Assembly: GCF_001049495.1 (NCBI RefSeq)
Contig: NZ_CDWI01000011.1
Coordinates: 186,001 to 250,000 of the forward strand
Source: Microbacterium sp. 3J1
Lineage (GTDB): Bacteria; Actinomycetota; Actinomycetes; Actinomycetales; Microbacteriaceae
Length of the DNA: 64,000 bases
Reading direction: 5' to 3'
This document shows, one piece after another, positions 34,323-41,709 of this stretch. The notes under the pieces are model-generated. The model did no database searches, was not told the DNA's origin, and saw nothing but the letters and a program-made list of their open reading frames with translations. The translations under genes were made by a program, and so were the position numbers. Position 1 is the stretch's first letter. The number at the start of each line of letters is the position of its first letter.

Positions 34323-34832
34323 ATGACGGATGCTTCGACCGAGCGCGAGACGCTCACCTGGGACGGCTTCGGATCGGCGACGAGGGATCTCGCGCGCCGC
34401 ATCCTCGACAGCGGCTTCGAGCCCGAGGTCGTGGTGGCCATCGCTCGCGGCGGGCTGCTGCCGGCCGGCGCGATCGCCTACGGTCTCGGCGCGAAGAACT
34501 GCGGCGCGATCAACGTCGAGTTCTACACGGGGATCGGCACCGTGCTGGACGCCCCCGAGATCCTCCCGCCCGAACTCGACATGGCCTATCTCGACGGTCG
34601 CCGCGTGCTGCTCGTCGACGACGTCGCGGACTCCGGGCGCACCCTCGCCCTCGCCGTGCAGCTGCTGACCGACAAGGGCGCGGAGGTGCGGTCGGTGACG
34701 ATCTACACCAAGCCGTCGACGATGATCCAGCCCGACTACGCCTGGAAGGACACCGACCTGTGGATCGACTTCCCGTGGTCGTTCCAGGGCACGGTGCGCG
34801 AAGAGGACCTCGGTCTCGCACCGACCGCGTGA
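34323..34832 (+). CDS. Phosphoribosyltransferase family protein
   Basis: 169 residues. Type I PRTase fold: VVAIARGGLLPAGAIAYGL for the pyrophosphate loop and the PRPP loop VLLVDDVADSGRTLA, complete with the DD...SGRT pattern. The hood region and length resemble xanthine/hypoxanthine-guanine PRTases, so purine-base salvage is plausible. The alternative is a regulatory PRTase. It converges with the DNA ligase across 9 bases. Confidence 0.85.
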   Translation: MTDASTERETLTWDGFGSATRDLARRILDSGFEPEVVVAIARGGLLPAGAIAYGLGAKNCGAINVEFYTGIGTVLDAPEILPPELDMAYLDGRRVLLVDDVADSGRTLALAVQLLTDKGAEVRSVTIYTKPSTMIQPDYAWKDTDLWIDFPWSFQGTVREEDLGLAPTA

Positions 34833-34841
34833 CAGCTGCGG

Positions 34842-36365
34842 TCAGCCGCGCAGCAGTGTGCGGAGCGTCTGGATGGTGTCGGCCTCGGCGACGGTCTTGT
34901 CGGGTCGATACGCCTTGACCCGCGCGAAGCGCAAGGCGATGCCGCCGGGGTAGCGCGGGGAGCGCTGCACCCCGTCGATCGCGATCTCCACGACGAACGC
35001 CGGACGCAGGAACACCGTGGATGCCGTGCGCCTCTCCTCGTGCTCGGGGAACGACGTCGTCTGCCAGCGCAGCAGCTCGTCGGTGAGGCCCTTGAAGGTC
35101 TTGCCGACCATCACGAGTCCCCCCGGCTCGCCGAACTCCCCGTCGGGATCGAGCGCGCCGAGATGCAGATTCGACAGCCACTCGCGCCGTCGGCCCGACC
35201 CCCACTCCGCGGCGAGCACGACGAGGTCGTAGGTCAGCACGGGCTTGACCTTCACCCAGGACTTGCCCCGTCGTCCGGCGGTGTAGCTCGACTCGATGCC
35301 CTTCACCAGCACGCCCTCGTGCCCGGCGGCCAGTGCGTCCCGCGACAGCTGCTCGGCCGCGTCGGGGTCGGCCGTGACGATGCCGGGCATGCGCCAATCG
35401 CCGACGACCCGTTCGAGCTCGGCGAGGCGTGCCGCGAGCGGTTCGTCGAGGAGGTCGCGGCCGTCGACGTGCAGGATGTCGAAGAACCAGGGTCGGAGAG
35501 CGAGGTCGCGCGAGGCATCGGCGCCGAAGCGCGACATCGTCTCCTGGAACGGCCGGGGACCGCCGTCTTCGTCCAACGAGAGCGTCTCGCCATCGAGGAT
35601 CAGGTCGTCCGCGGGGAGCCGGCGCACGATGTCGACGATCTCGGGGACCCGATGCGTGATGTCGGCGAGACTGCGGGTGTACACGCTCACCTCGTCGCCG
35701 CGGCGATGCACCTGGATGCGCGCGCCGTCGAGCTTGTACTCGACGGACGCGGCGCCCGTGATCTCCAGCGCTGCGGTAGGAGTAGCGGCGGTCGACGCGA
35801 GCATCGGCAGCACCGGTCGACCGACGACGAGCCCGACGGCCTCGAGGTCGTCGGGCGAGCCGGTGAGGGCGAGGATCGCCGTCTCACCGAGATCGCCGGA
35901 CAGCATGGCGGCGCGACGGACGAGCACGACCGGCCGATCGGCGGCCCGGGCGATCGCGTCGATCAGCACGCCGGCGAGTGCTCCGGTGCGGAGCTCGCCC
36001 AGCATCGCCCGCGAGAGGAAGTCCCACTCCGCGGCTGTGGCCTGAGCGGCGAGGCCCGACAGGATCGTGGTGCGGCGCCCCGCTGACCCGGATCCGGCGG
36101 ATGCCGTGAGCGCATCGAACGCGGCATCGACGTCGGTCAGCGTCACGGTGGGTTCTGCCGCGTGCTGCACGTCGAGCGCCGCGATGCCGCGCCAGCCGAC
36201 GCCGAGCCGCCCCTGCCGAGGAGCGGCGAGCAGGAGTCCGACGAGCGTAGGGATCTCCTCGCGGTCCGCGCGTGCGAGCAGCCGCGCGAGAGCGTCGATC
36301 TTGGCGAGGCGCGAACCGGTCGACGCGACCTCCTCGGCCGTGGCGACGACATCAGCGATCTTCAT
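34842..36365 (-). CDS. ATP-dependent DNA ligase, LigB type
   Basis: 507 residues, the same size as mycobacterial LigB. The N-terminal DNA-binding domain (1-195) precedes the nucleotidyltransferase domain with active-site lysine motif EYKLDGAR, DGETLSLDEDG, FFDILHVDGRDLLD, EGVLVKGIES and KSWVKVKP, then an OB domain. It seals nicks using ATP through a lysyl-AMP intermediate. Actinobacteria carry it as an accessory ligase beside NAD-dependent LigA. Start at ATG 36365. Confidence 0.95.
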   Translation of the reverse strand: MKIADVVATAEEVASTGSRLAKIDALARLLARADREEIPTLVGLLLAAPRQGRLGVGWRGIAALDVQHAAEPTVTLTDVDAAFDALTASAGSGSAGRRTTILSGLAAQATAAEWDFLSRAMLGELRTGALAGVLIDAIARAADRPVVLVRRAAMLSGDLGETAILALTGSPDDLEAVGLVVGRPVLPMLASTAATPTAALEITGAASVEYKLDGARIQVHRRGDEVSVYTRSLADITHRVPEIVDIVRRLPADDLILDGETLSLDEDGGPRPFQETMSRFGADASRDLALRPWFFDILHVDGRDLLDEPLAARLAELERVVGDWRMPGIVTADPDAAEQLSRDALAAGHEGVLVKGIESSYTAGRRGKSWVKVKPVLTYDLVVLAAEWGSGRRREWLSNLHLGALDPDGEFGEPGGLVMVGKTFKGLTDELLRWQTTSFPEHEERRTASTVFLRPAFVVEIAIDGVQRSPRYPGGIALRFARVKAYRPDKTVAEADTIQTLRTLLRG

Positions 36366-36420
36366 CGGGGCAGTCTCGCACCGGCATCCGACATCGGGCG
36401 ATGCCCTTGCGGTCCCTGTT

Positions 36421-36525
36421 CGCGCGGCACTATGCGAGCATCGCGGGCGCGTCACCGCGCGGCACTATGCGAGCATCGCGGGCGCGTCACCGCGCGGCAC
36501 TATGCGAGCATCGCGGGCGCGTCAC
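36421..36525. repeat. 35-bp tandem repeat, three perfect copies
   Basis: Copies start at 36421, 36456 and 36491, with the unit beginning CGCGCGGCACTATGCGAG and ending CGTCAC. The third copy contains the stop codon of the enoyl-CoA hydratase gene (36522-36524), and the other two lie between it and the ligase start. Identical copies suggest recent duplication of the 3' end of the hydratase gene. Confidence 0.95.
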
Positions 36526-37292
36526 CGTCCACGGAACTCGGGTCTGCGCTTCTGCTGGAACGCGGCGAAGCCCTCACGGTAGTCGTCGGTGCTCGACAGG
36601 GCCGCCTGTGCGGCGTTCTCCATCCCGATGGAGTCCCAGAGTCCGAGCCGCTCGTCGCGGATCCGGGCGACCAGCTGCTTGCTCGCGAGGAACGCCGCGG
36701 TGGCGCCGTGGGCGGCGGCCGCCGCCGCATCCGTCGTCGCGCTGATCACCTCGTCGTCGGGGAGGACACGGGAGAAGAGCCCCGCCGACACGGCCTCCGT
36801 TCCGCTCATCAGACGCCCTGTGTAGATGAGATCGAGAGTGCGGTGGGCGCCGAGGCGCTCGACGAAGAGCGCGTGCCCGCCGGAGTCCAGTGCGGCGCCC
36901 AGCGCGGCGAACGGAGAGCCGATCTTCGCCGACTCGGCGACGTAGACGACATCCGTCGCGATGAGCAGCCCGAGACCGACGCCCAGGCAGGCGCCGTGGG
37001 CGACTGCGAAGGTCGGGGCCGGGAAGCGCGACATCCGCTGCAGCAGCGGAGTCACGAGCTCGCCGAGATAGCCGATCACGTCGTCGGCTCGGGGGTCGAC
37101 CGCCGAGATGTCGCGCCCGGCGCAGAACGCGCGCCCCTCACCGCGGAGCACGAGCGCGCGCACCCCGGCCGCCTCGGCCTCGCGATACGCCTCGCCGAGG
37201 TCGCTCACGGCCCGCTCGTCGAGTGCGTTCAGCTTCGACGGTGCGTTCAGGACGACGGTGGCGACGTCGTCGTCGATGACGAGATCGATCAT
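36522..37292 (-). CDS. Enoyl-CoA hydratase/isomerase family protein, PaaG-like
   Basis: 256 residues, crotonase fold: oxyanion-hole segments CAGRDISAVD and AHGACLGVGLGLLIATDVV. The first hydratase Glu position is Gly, while the second falls in ALDSGGHALF, an Asp-containing pattern similar to PaaG (1,2-epoxyphenylacetyl-CoA isomerase, LIPDxGGTW). It follows paaE by 10 bases on the same strand, so it may make the oxepin-CoA needed in phenylacetate degradation. AGGAG lies 7 bases before the ATG. Its stop sits inside a 35-bp repeat. Confidence 0.75.
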   Translation of the reverse strand: MIDLVIDDDVATVVLNAPSKLNALDERAVSDLGEAYREAEAAGVRALVLRGEGRAFCAGRDISAVDPRADDVIGYLGELVTPLLQRMSRFPAPTFAVAHGACLGVGLGLLIATDVVYVAESAKIGSPFAALGAALDSGGHALFVERLGAHRTLDLIYTGRLMSGTEAVSAGLFSRVLPDDEVISATTDAAAAAAHGATAAFLASKQLVARIRDERLGLWDSIGMENAAQAALSSTDDYREGFAAFQQKRRPEFRGR

Positions 37293-37302
37293 GGGGTGCT
37301 CC

Positions 37303-38481
37303 TCAGACGTCGTAGTCGACGACGATCCGGTCGCTCGTCGCATGGGATTGGCAGGTGAGCACGTAGCCCCGTTCGAGCTCGTCGGGTTCGAGCGCGTAGT
37401 TCTCGCTCATCGTCACGCTGCCTTCGATCACTCGGGCCCGACACGTGCCGCACACGCCTCCCGCACACGCGAACGGGGCGTCGGGCCGCACGCGCAGCGC
37501 GGCGTTCAGCACGGATTCGTGGGCGTCGACCGGGCTCTCGACGGTCGACGACACGCCGTCGAGAGTCACCTCGATCCGAGTCGTGCGCTGGCCGGCGCGC
37601 ACCTCGACCTGACGCCCCTCGCGCCTCGGCTCGTCGCCGGTGGTGAAGAGCTCGAACCGGATGCGCTCTCGCGGCACTCCGACGTCGGCGAGCACCTCGC
37701 GGCACAGTTCGACGAGAGAGAGGGGACCGCACAGGAACCATTCGTCGACGCCGGCAGGGTCGATGAGCATCCCCAGGATCGTGCGCAGCTTCTCCTCGTC
37801 GATGCGCCCCGAGAGCACCGGTGCCGTGCGCTGCTCGCGCGAGAGCACGTGGTGCAGCGTCAGCCGCGCCGGATGGCGGTCCTTCAGGTCGGCGAGGTCC
37901 TCGAGGAACATCACGTCGAGCGTCGAGCGGTTCGTGTACAGGAGGGTGAAGCGGGCGGACTCGGAACGCGTCAGCACGGTGTGCGCGAGAGCCATGAGCG
38001 GGGTGATGCCCGAGCCCGCGGCGATGCCGACGACATGGCGGCCGTCGAGGTCGTCGAGCCCCGAGGTGAAGGTGCCCTGCGGGCTCATCACGTCGATCTC
38101 GAACCCTGGGTGCAGCCCCGTCTGCGCCCAGGTGGAGAACAGTCCGCCCTCGTCGCGTTTCACCGCGACGCTGAGGCGGGTGGGGATGCCGGCGGCGATC
38201 TGCTCTGCGGAGCGGTGCTCGGGAGTCCGGCACAGCGAGTAGGACCGGCGCACCTCCACGCCGTCGAGCGTCGTCCGCAGCGCCACGTACTGTCCCGGCA
38301 GATGGTCGTAGTCGTCGGCGAGCGGGGCGGGCACGGTGAAGGTCACCTCGACGGAGTCGTCGGTCAGGGGACGCACCTCTTCGACGGTCAGGGTGTGGAA
38401 GCGCGCCCGCTTTCTCGTCGCCGGAGGGGCGGGGCGCGGAGCGGTCGCCGGTGCGGCGCCGGGGGGAGTGAACAGCGACAT
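37303..38481 (-). CDS. paaE: Phenylacetyl-CoA epoxidase reductase subunit PaaE
   Basis: 392 residues. FAD-binding ferredoxin reductase domain (LPGQYVALRT, RSYSLCRTP), NAD domain (VVGIAAGSGITPLMALAHT, WFLCGPLSLVELC) and a C-terminal plant-type 2Fe-2S ferredoxin with CAGGVCGTCRARV and a later Cys in LTCQSH. It passes electrons from NAD(P)H to the PaaABC oxygenase. The first 28 residues are a Pro/Ala-rich tail. The ATG at 38481 overlaps the paaD stop by one base. Confidence 0.95.
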   Translation of the reverse strand: MSLFTPPGAAPATAPRPAPPATRKRARFHTLTVEEVRPLTDDSVEVTFTVPAPLADDYDHLPGQYVALRTTLDGVEVRRSYSLCRTPEHRSAEQIAAGIPTRLSVAVKRDEGGLFSTWAQTGLHPGFEIDVMSPQGTFTSGLDDLDGRHVVGIAAGSGITPLMALAHTVLTRSESARFTLLYTNRSTLDVMFLEDLADLKDRHPARLTLHHVLSREQRTAPVLSGRIDEEKLRTILGMLIDPAGVDEWFLCGPLSLVELCREVLADVGVPRERIRFELFTTGDEPRREGRQVEVRAGQRTTRIEVTLDGVSSTVESPVDAHESVLNAALRVRPDAPFACAGGVCGTCRARVIEGSVTMSENYALEPDELERGYVLTCQSHATSDRIVVDYDV

Positions 38482-38990
38482 CAGTGCACCTTGAAGTGGT
38501 CGAAGGGCTCGAGGCAGGCGCGGCACTCGTACAGCGCCTTGCACGAGGTCGAGCCGAAGTGCGAGACCTCTCTGGTGTCGACCGAGCCGCACCGAGGGCA
38601 GCGGACACTGAGGGCGATGCGGATCGGGCTCCGCGTCGACCCGCGGCTCCCCGAGGCCGAGCGGCCGGTGGGCGGGGCGATGCCGTAGGCGGCGAGCTTC
38701 TGCCTGCCGGCATCCGACATCCAGTCCGTCGTCCACGCGGGGGACAGCACCGTCCGCACCTCGACGAGCGGGAACCCGGCGGCGGTGAGGGCGAGGATGA
38801 TGTCGTCGCGGATCGTGTCCATGGCGGGGCATCCGCTGTAGGTGGGGGTGATGTGTACCCGGACGACGTCGCCGTCGACCTCCACGCCGCGCAGGACTCC
38901 GAGATCCGCGATGGTGAGGACGGGGACCTCCGGGTCGGGGACGGCCGCGGCGATCCGCCAGGCGTCCGCCCGCAGGGCCCCGGTCACCAC
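38481..38990 (-). CDS. paaD: Phenylacetyl-CoA epoxidase assembly/maturation subunit PaaD
   Basis: 169 residues. N-terminal DUF59/MIP18 domain (DPEVPVLTIADLGVLRGVEV, TPTYSGCPAMDTIRDDI) and a C-terminal zinc-finger-like segment with two CxxC pairs (CPRCGS, CRAC), as in PaaD. It is required for active epoxidase, probably in iron-sulfur or diiron maturation. Starts are GTG at 38990 or 38987; the latter makes a GTGA overlap with paaC. It includes a Ser/Arg-rich linker at about 110-122. Confidence 0.93.
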   Translation of the reverse strand: MVTGALRADAWRIAAAVPDPEVPVLTIADLGVLRGVEVDGDVVRVHITPTYSGCPAMDTIRDDIILALTAAGFPLVEVRTVLSPAWTTDWMSDAGRQKLAAYGIAPPTGRSASGSRGSTRSPIRIALSVRCPRCGSVDTREVSHFGSTSCKALYECRACLEPFDHFKVH

Positions 38991-39826
38991 GTCGCTCCCG
39001 GATGCCGTCGCGCCAGCACCTGCATCTCGGCGAGCAGATGACCCAGGGGAGTCGCGTGCGCTCCCCGCCTGCCGCCGGCGGACGATGCGGTGACCGCGGG
39101 AACGGTCAGCTGCGCCTCGGCGAAGACGGCGTCGACGACGGCGTCGAAGCCGAGGCGCAGGCTCGACGGCCGTGCCGCCGCCTCGCCGAGGCGATCGATC
39201 AGCGCCTCGTCGCGGAACAGCTCGTCGACGTAGGGCCAGACGTCGGCCAGGGCGCGGATGATCCTGCGTCGCGACTCATCCGTGCCGCCCGCGAGCCGCA
39301 GCACCCACTGGACGGCGTGATCGCGGTGGTAGTCGACCTCCTTCGCCGACTTCTCGGCGATCGCGGAGAGCGTTCGGTCGGTGCTGTCGCGCAGGCTCCC
39401 GTAGAGCTCGACCATGTAGGTCGACACGACGAACTGACGGGCGATCGTCTGCGCGAAGTCGCCATTGGGCTGCTCGACGATCCAGGAGCTGCGGAACGCC
39501 GGCTCGTCTCGGAAGTAGGCGAGGTCGTCCTCGGAACGACCGTCGTGCGAACCGGCGTAGTGGAGGAACGAGCGCGCGTGGCCGAGCAGGTCGAGGGCGA
39601 TGTTGGCCAGCGCGACATCCTCTTCGAGCTCGGGCGCGCGCGATATCCATGCACCGAGCTGCTGGGAGAGGATCAGTGCGTCGTCACCCAGCCAGAGTGC
39701 GTACTCGGCGACATCGGCGGATGCTGCGGTGGATCCTGCGCCGACGAGTTCGTCGCTCAGACGGAGCTGGTCGACCGAGACGTCCCCGTGCGCATCGGCG
39801 GGCGCCTCCGCGTGTCCGGGGGTCAC
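38984..39826 (-). CDS. paaC: Phenylacetyl-CoA epoxidase structural subunit PaaC
   Basis: 280 residues, ferritin-like helical fold with VAEYALWLGDDALILSQQLGAWISRAPELEEDVALANIALDLLGHAR and KEVDYHRDH. PaaC pairs with PaaA and is structurally related but non-catalytic. GTG start at 39826 overlaps the paaB stop (GTGA). The N-terminal 30 residues are an unusual acidic/His-containing extension. Confidence 0.94.
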   Translation of the reverse strand: MTPGHAEAPADAHGDVSVDQLRLSDELVGAGSTAASADVAEYALWLGDDALILSQQLGAWISRAPELEEDVALANIALDLLGHARSFLHYAGSHDGRSEDDLAYFRDEPAFRSSWIVEQPNGDFAQTIARQFVVSTYMVELYGSLRDSTDRTLSAIAEKSAKEVDYHRDHAVQWVLRLAGGTDESRRRIIRALADVWPYVDELFRDEALIDRLGEAAARPSSLRLGFDAVVDAVFAEAQLTVPAVTASSAGGRRGAHATPLGHLLAEMQVLARRHPGATW

Positions 39827-40128
39827 AGGTGCGGCACCCCCTCGGACGCCGTGTAGTACACCGCGTGCCGATAGTTCTTGCCCGCGGCGCTCTCGAAGTA
39901 GGCGCCCTTGGCGTCGGGGTCGCTGGTCGTGATCGAGTCCGCGGGCACCGCCCAGATCGACACGCCCTCGCCACGCCGCGTGTAGAGGTCACGGGCATTG
40001 CGGATCGCCATCTCGGCGTCCGGTGCGTGCAGCGAGCCGACGTGCACGTGGCTGAGTCCGCGGTTCGCGCGCACGAAGACCTCCCAGAGCGGCCAGGGCT
40101 CCCGTTCGTCGGCGCCCGGGGTGGCCAT
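39823..40128 (-). CDS. paaB: Phenylacetyl-CoA epoxidase subunit PaaB
   Basis: 101 residues, the normal size. WPLWEVFVRANRGLSHVHVGSLHAPDAEMAIRNARDLYTRR is the family signature (written in shorter pieces: WEVFVRANRGLSHVHVGSL, then DAEMAIRNARDLYTRR). PaaB is a small bridging subunit of the epoxidase. The ATG overlaps the paaA stop by one base, so stoichiometric coupled translation is expected. Confidence 0.95.
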   Translation of the reverse strand: MATPGADEREPWPLWEVFVRANRGLSHVHVGSLHAPDAEMAIRNARDLYTRRGEGVSIWAVPADSITTSDPDAKGAYFESAAGKNYRHAVYYTASEGVPHL

Positions 40129-41108
40129 CACGCCACGGCCTTCGTCTTCAGTGCCTGCTTGCGGGCGTACTCGGCTGCCGCCTCGCGCACCCACGCGCCC
40201 TCCTCGTGCGCGGTGCGGCGGCGCTCGAGCCGTTCGGCGTTGCACGGTCCGTTGCCGCGCAGAACCTCGAAGAACTCGTCCCAGTCGATCTCGCCGATCT
40301 CGTACCGTCCGGTCTGCTCGTCGAGGCGCAGATCGGGGTCGGGGAGGGTGATGCCCAGGATCTCCGCCTGCGGCACGAGCATCCCCACGAAGCGCTGGCG
40401 CAGCTCGTCGTTCGAGAAGCGCTTGATCTTCCATCTCATCGACTGTGCGGAGTTGGGGGACTGGTCGTCGGGCGGTCCGAACATCGCGAGGCTCGGCCAG
40501 TACCAGCGATTCACGGCGTCCTGCGCCATCCGTCGCTGCTCGTCCGTACCCTGCATCAGAGCGAGCAGGATCTCGAAACCCTGGCGCTGGTGGAACGACT
40601 CCTCCTTGCAGACGCGCACCATGGCGCGGCCGTAGGGGCCGTAGGACGCTCGGCACAGCGGCACCTGGTTGCAGATCGCGGCGCCGTCGACCAGCCATCC
40701 GATCGCGCCCATGTCCGCCCAGGTCGGCGTCGGGTAGTTGAAGATCGACGAGTACTTCGCCCTGCCGCTGATGAGCTGATCGGTCATCTCATCGCGGGTG
40801 ATGCCCAGGGTCTGCGCGGCGGAGTAGAGATAGAGCCCATGGCCCGCCTCGTCCTGCACCTTCGCCATGAGGATGGCCTTGCGCTTGAGGCTCGGCGCGC
40901 GGGTGATCCAGTTGCCTTCGGGCTGCATGCCGATGATCTCGGAGTGCGCGTGCTGCGAGATCTGCCGGATCAGCGTCTTGCGGTAGGCGTCCGGCATCCA
41001 GTCACGGGGCTCGATGCGCTGCTCGTTCGCGACGAGCTCGTCGAACAGCCGCTCCTCGTCGGAGAGCTCTTCGTCGACGATCGAGAGGTCTGCGGGGCTG
41101 GTCATCAT
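40128..41108 (-). CDS. paaA: Phenylacetyl-CoA 1,2-epoxidase catalytic subunit PaaA
   Basis: 326 residues. Diiron carboxylate ferritin-like protein: the metal-binding EXXH patterns appear in [13 protein letters not shown] and [16 protein letters not shown], with [14 protein letters not shown] and [18 protein letters not shown]. It epoxidises the aromatic ring of phenylacetyl-CoA with O2. Two adjacent ATGs (41108, 41105) follow GGAGG by 5 and 8 bases; either may be used. A probable operator lies 27 bases upstream. First gene of paaABCDE. Confidence 0.97.
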   Translation of the reverse strand: MMTSPADLSIVDEELSDEERLFDELVANEQRIEPRDWMPDAYRKTLIRQISQHAHSEIIGMQPEGNWITRAPSLKRKAILMAKVQDEAGHGLYLYSAAQTLGITRDEMTDQLISGRAKYSSIFNYPTPTWADMGAIGWLVDGAAICNQVPLCRASYGPYGRAMVRVCKEESFHQRQGFEILLALMQGTDEQRRMAQDAVNRWYWPSLAMFGPPDDQSPNSAQSMRWKIKRFSNDELRQRFVGMLVPQAEILGITLPDPDLRLDEQTGRYEIGEIDWDEFFEVLRGNGPCNAERLERRRTAHEEGAWVREAAAEYARKQALKTKAVA

Positions 41109-41134
41109 CGACTCCTCCGTGTCCGGTCCTTTTT

Positions 41135-41150
41135 TTACTGACCGTTCGTT
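41135..41150. promoter_or_regulatory. Probable PaaR-type operator upstream of paaA
   Basis: TTACTGACCGTTCGTT matches the site upstream of the thiolase gene (48813-48828, minus strand) at 14 of 16 positions. It is preceded by a run of seven T. Shared by the two paa clusters, so it is the likely target of the TetR protein at 48886-49497. Confidence 0.65.
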
Positions 41151-41194
41151 AGGTAATTCTGACATGGAGGTCGACGGCACGCAAGAAGCCCCGC

Positions 41195-41614
41195 TCAGCG
41201 AGAGCGGGAGACGAGATCGAGCAGCGCGCGGCCGTAGGCCTCGGCGGGATCCGGATGCTCGAACCTCAGCGTCTCGCCCGCGATCTCGACCTCGACGACG
41301 AAGGCGTCGGCGAGGCGGGTGAGCGAGCGGAACGTGCCACGGAGCAGGTCCCGCAGCTGATCCTCCTGGGGGAGCCAGACGGCGTCGGCGAGCGTGACGG
41401 CGTCGAGCGCCCATTCGGTCGTGCCGTTGAACGCGAGATCGGTGCCGCTCGGTGTCTGACGCGCCTCGATCGTCATCTCGCTGACCGTGAAGACGTCGGC
41501 CTCCGCCTCGAGCTCGACGTCGCCGGGGAGGTCGAGCTGGAAGCGGTCTCCCTCCGCCGGGTGCCAGATGAGACCCGCGTCGCGCAGGGATACGGCCAGT
41601 TCACGCGTGATCAT
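41195..41614 (-). CDS. Conserved hypothetical protein
   Basis: 139 residues from the ATG at 41614, acidic, no signal peptide or membrane helix. Distinct features: [49 protein letters not shown] do not recognise a characterised family, though the pattern looks conserved in related actinobacteria. It lies between paaA and the helicase, on the minus strand, divergent from the helicase by 95 bases. Confidence 0.6.
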   Translation of the reverse strand: MITRELAVSLRDAGLIWHPAEGDRFQLDLPGDVELEAEADVFTVSEMTIEARQTPSGTDLAFNGTTEWALDAVTLADAVWLPQEDQLRDLLRGTFRSLTRLADAFVVEVEIAGETLRFEHPDPAEAYGRALLDLVSRSR

Positions 41615-41709
41615 CTCTCCACGCTAGACGACGTGCGCGGGGTCATGGCGAGGTGCAGGCTGTGGATGGATGCAGCCTGGGTGTCGGCGGCCTCGGGCAG
41701 AGTGGAGAC

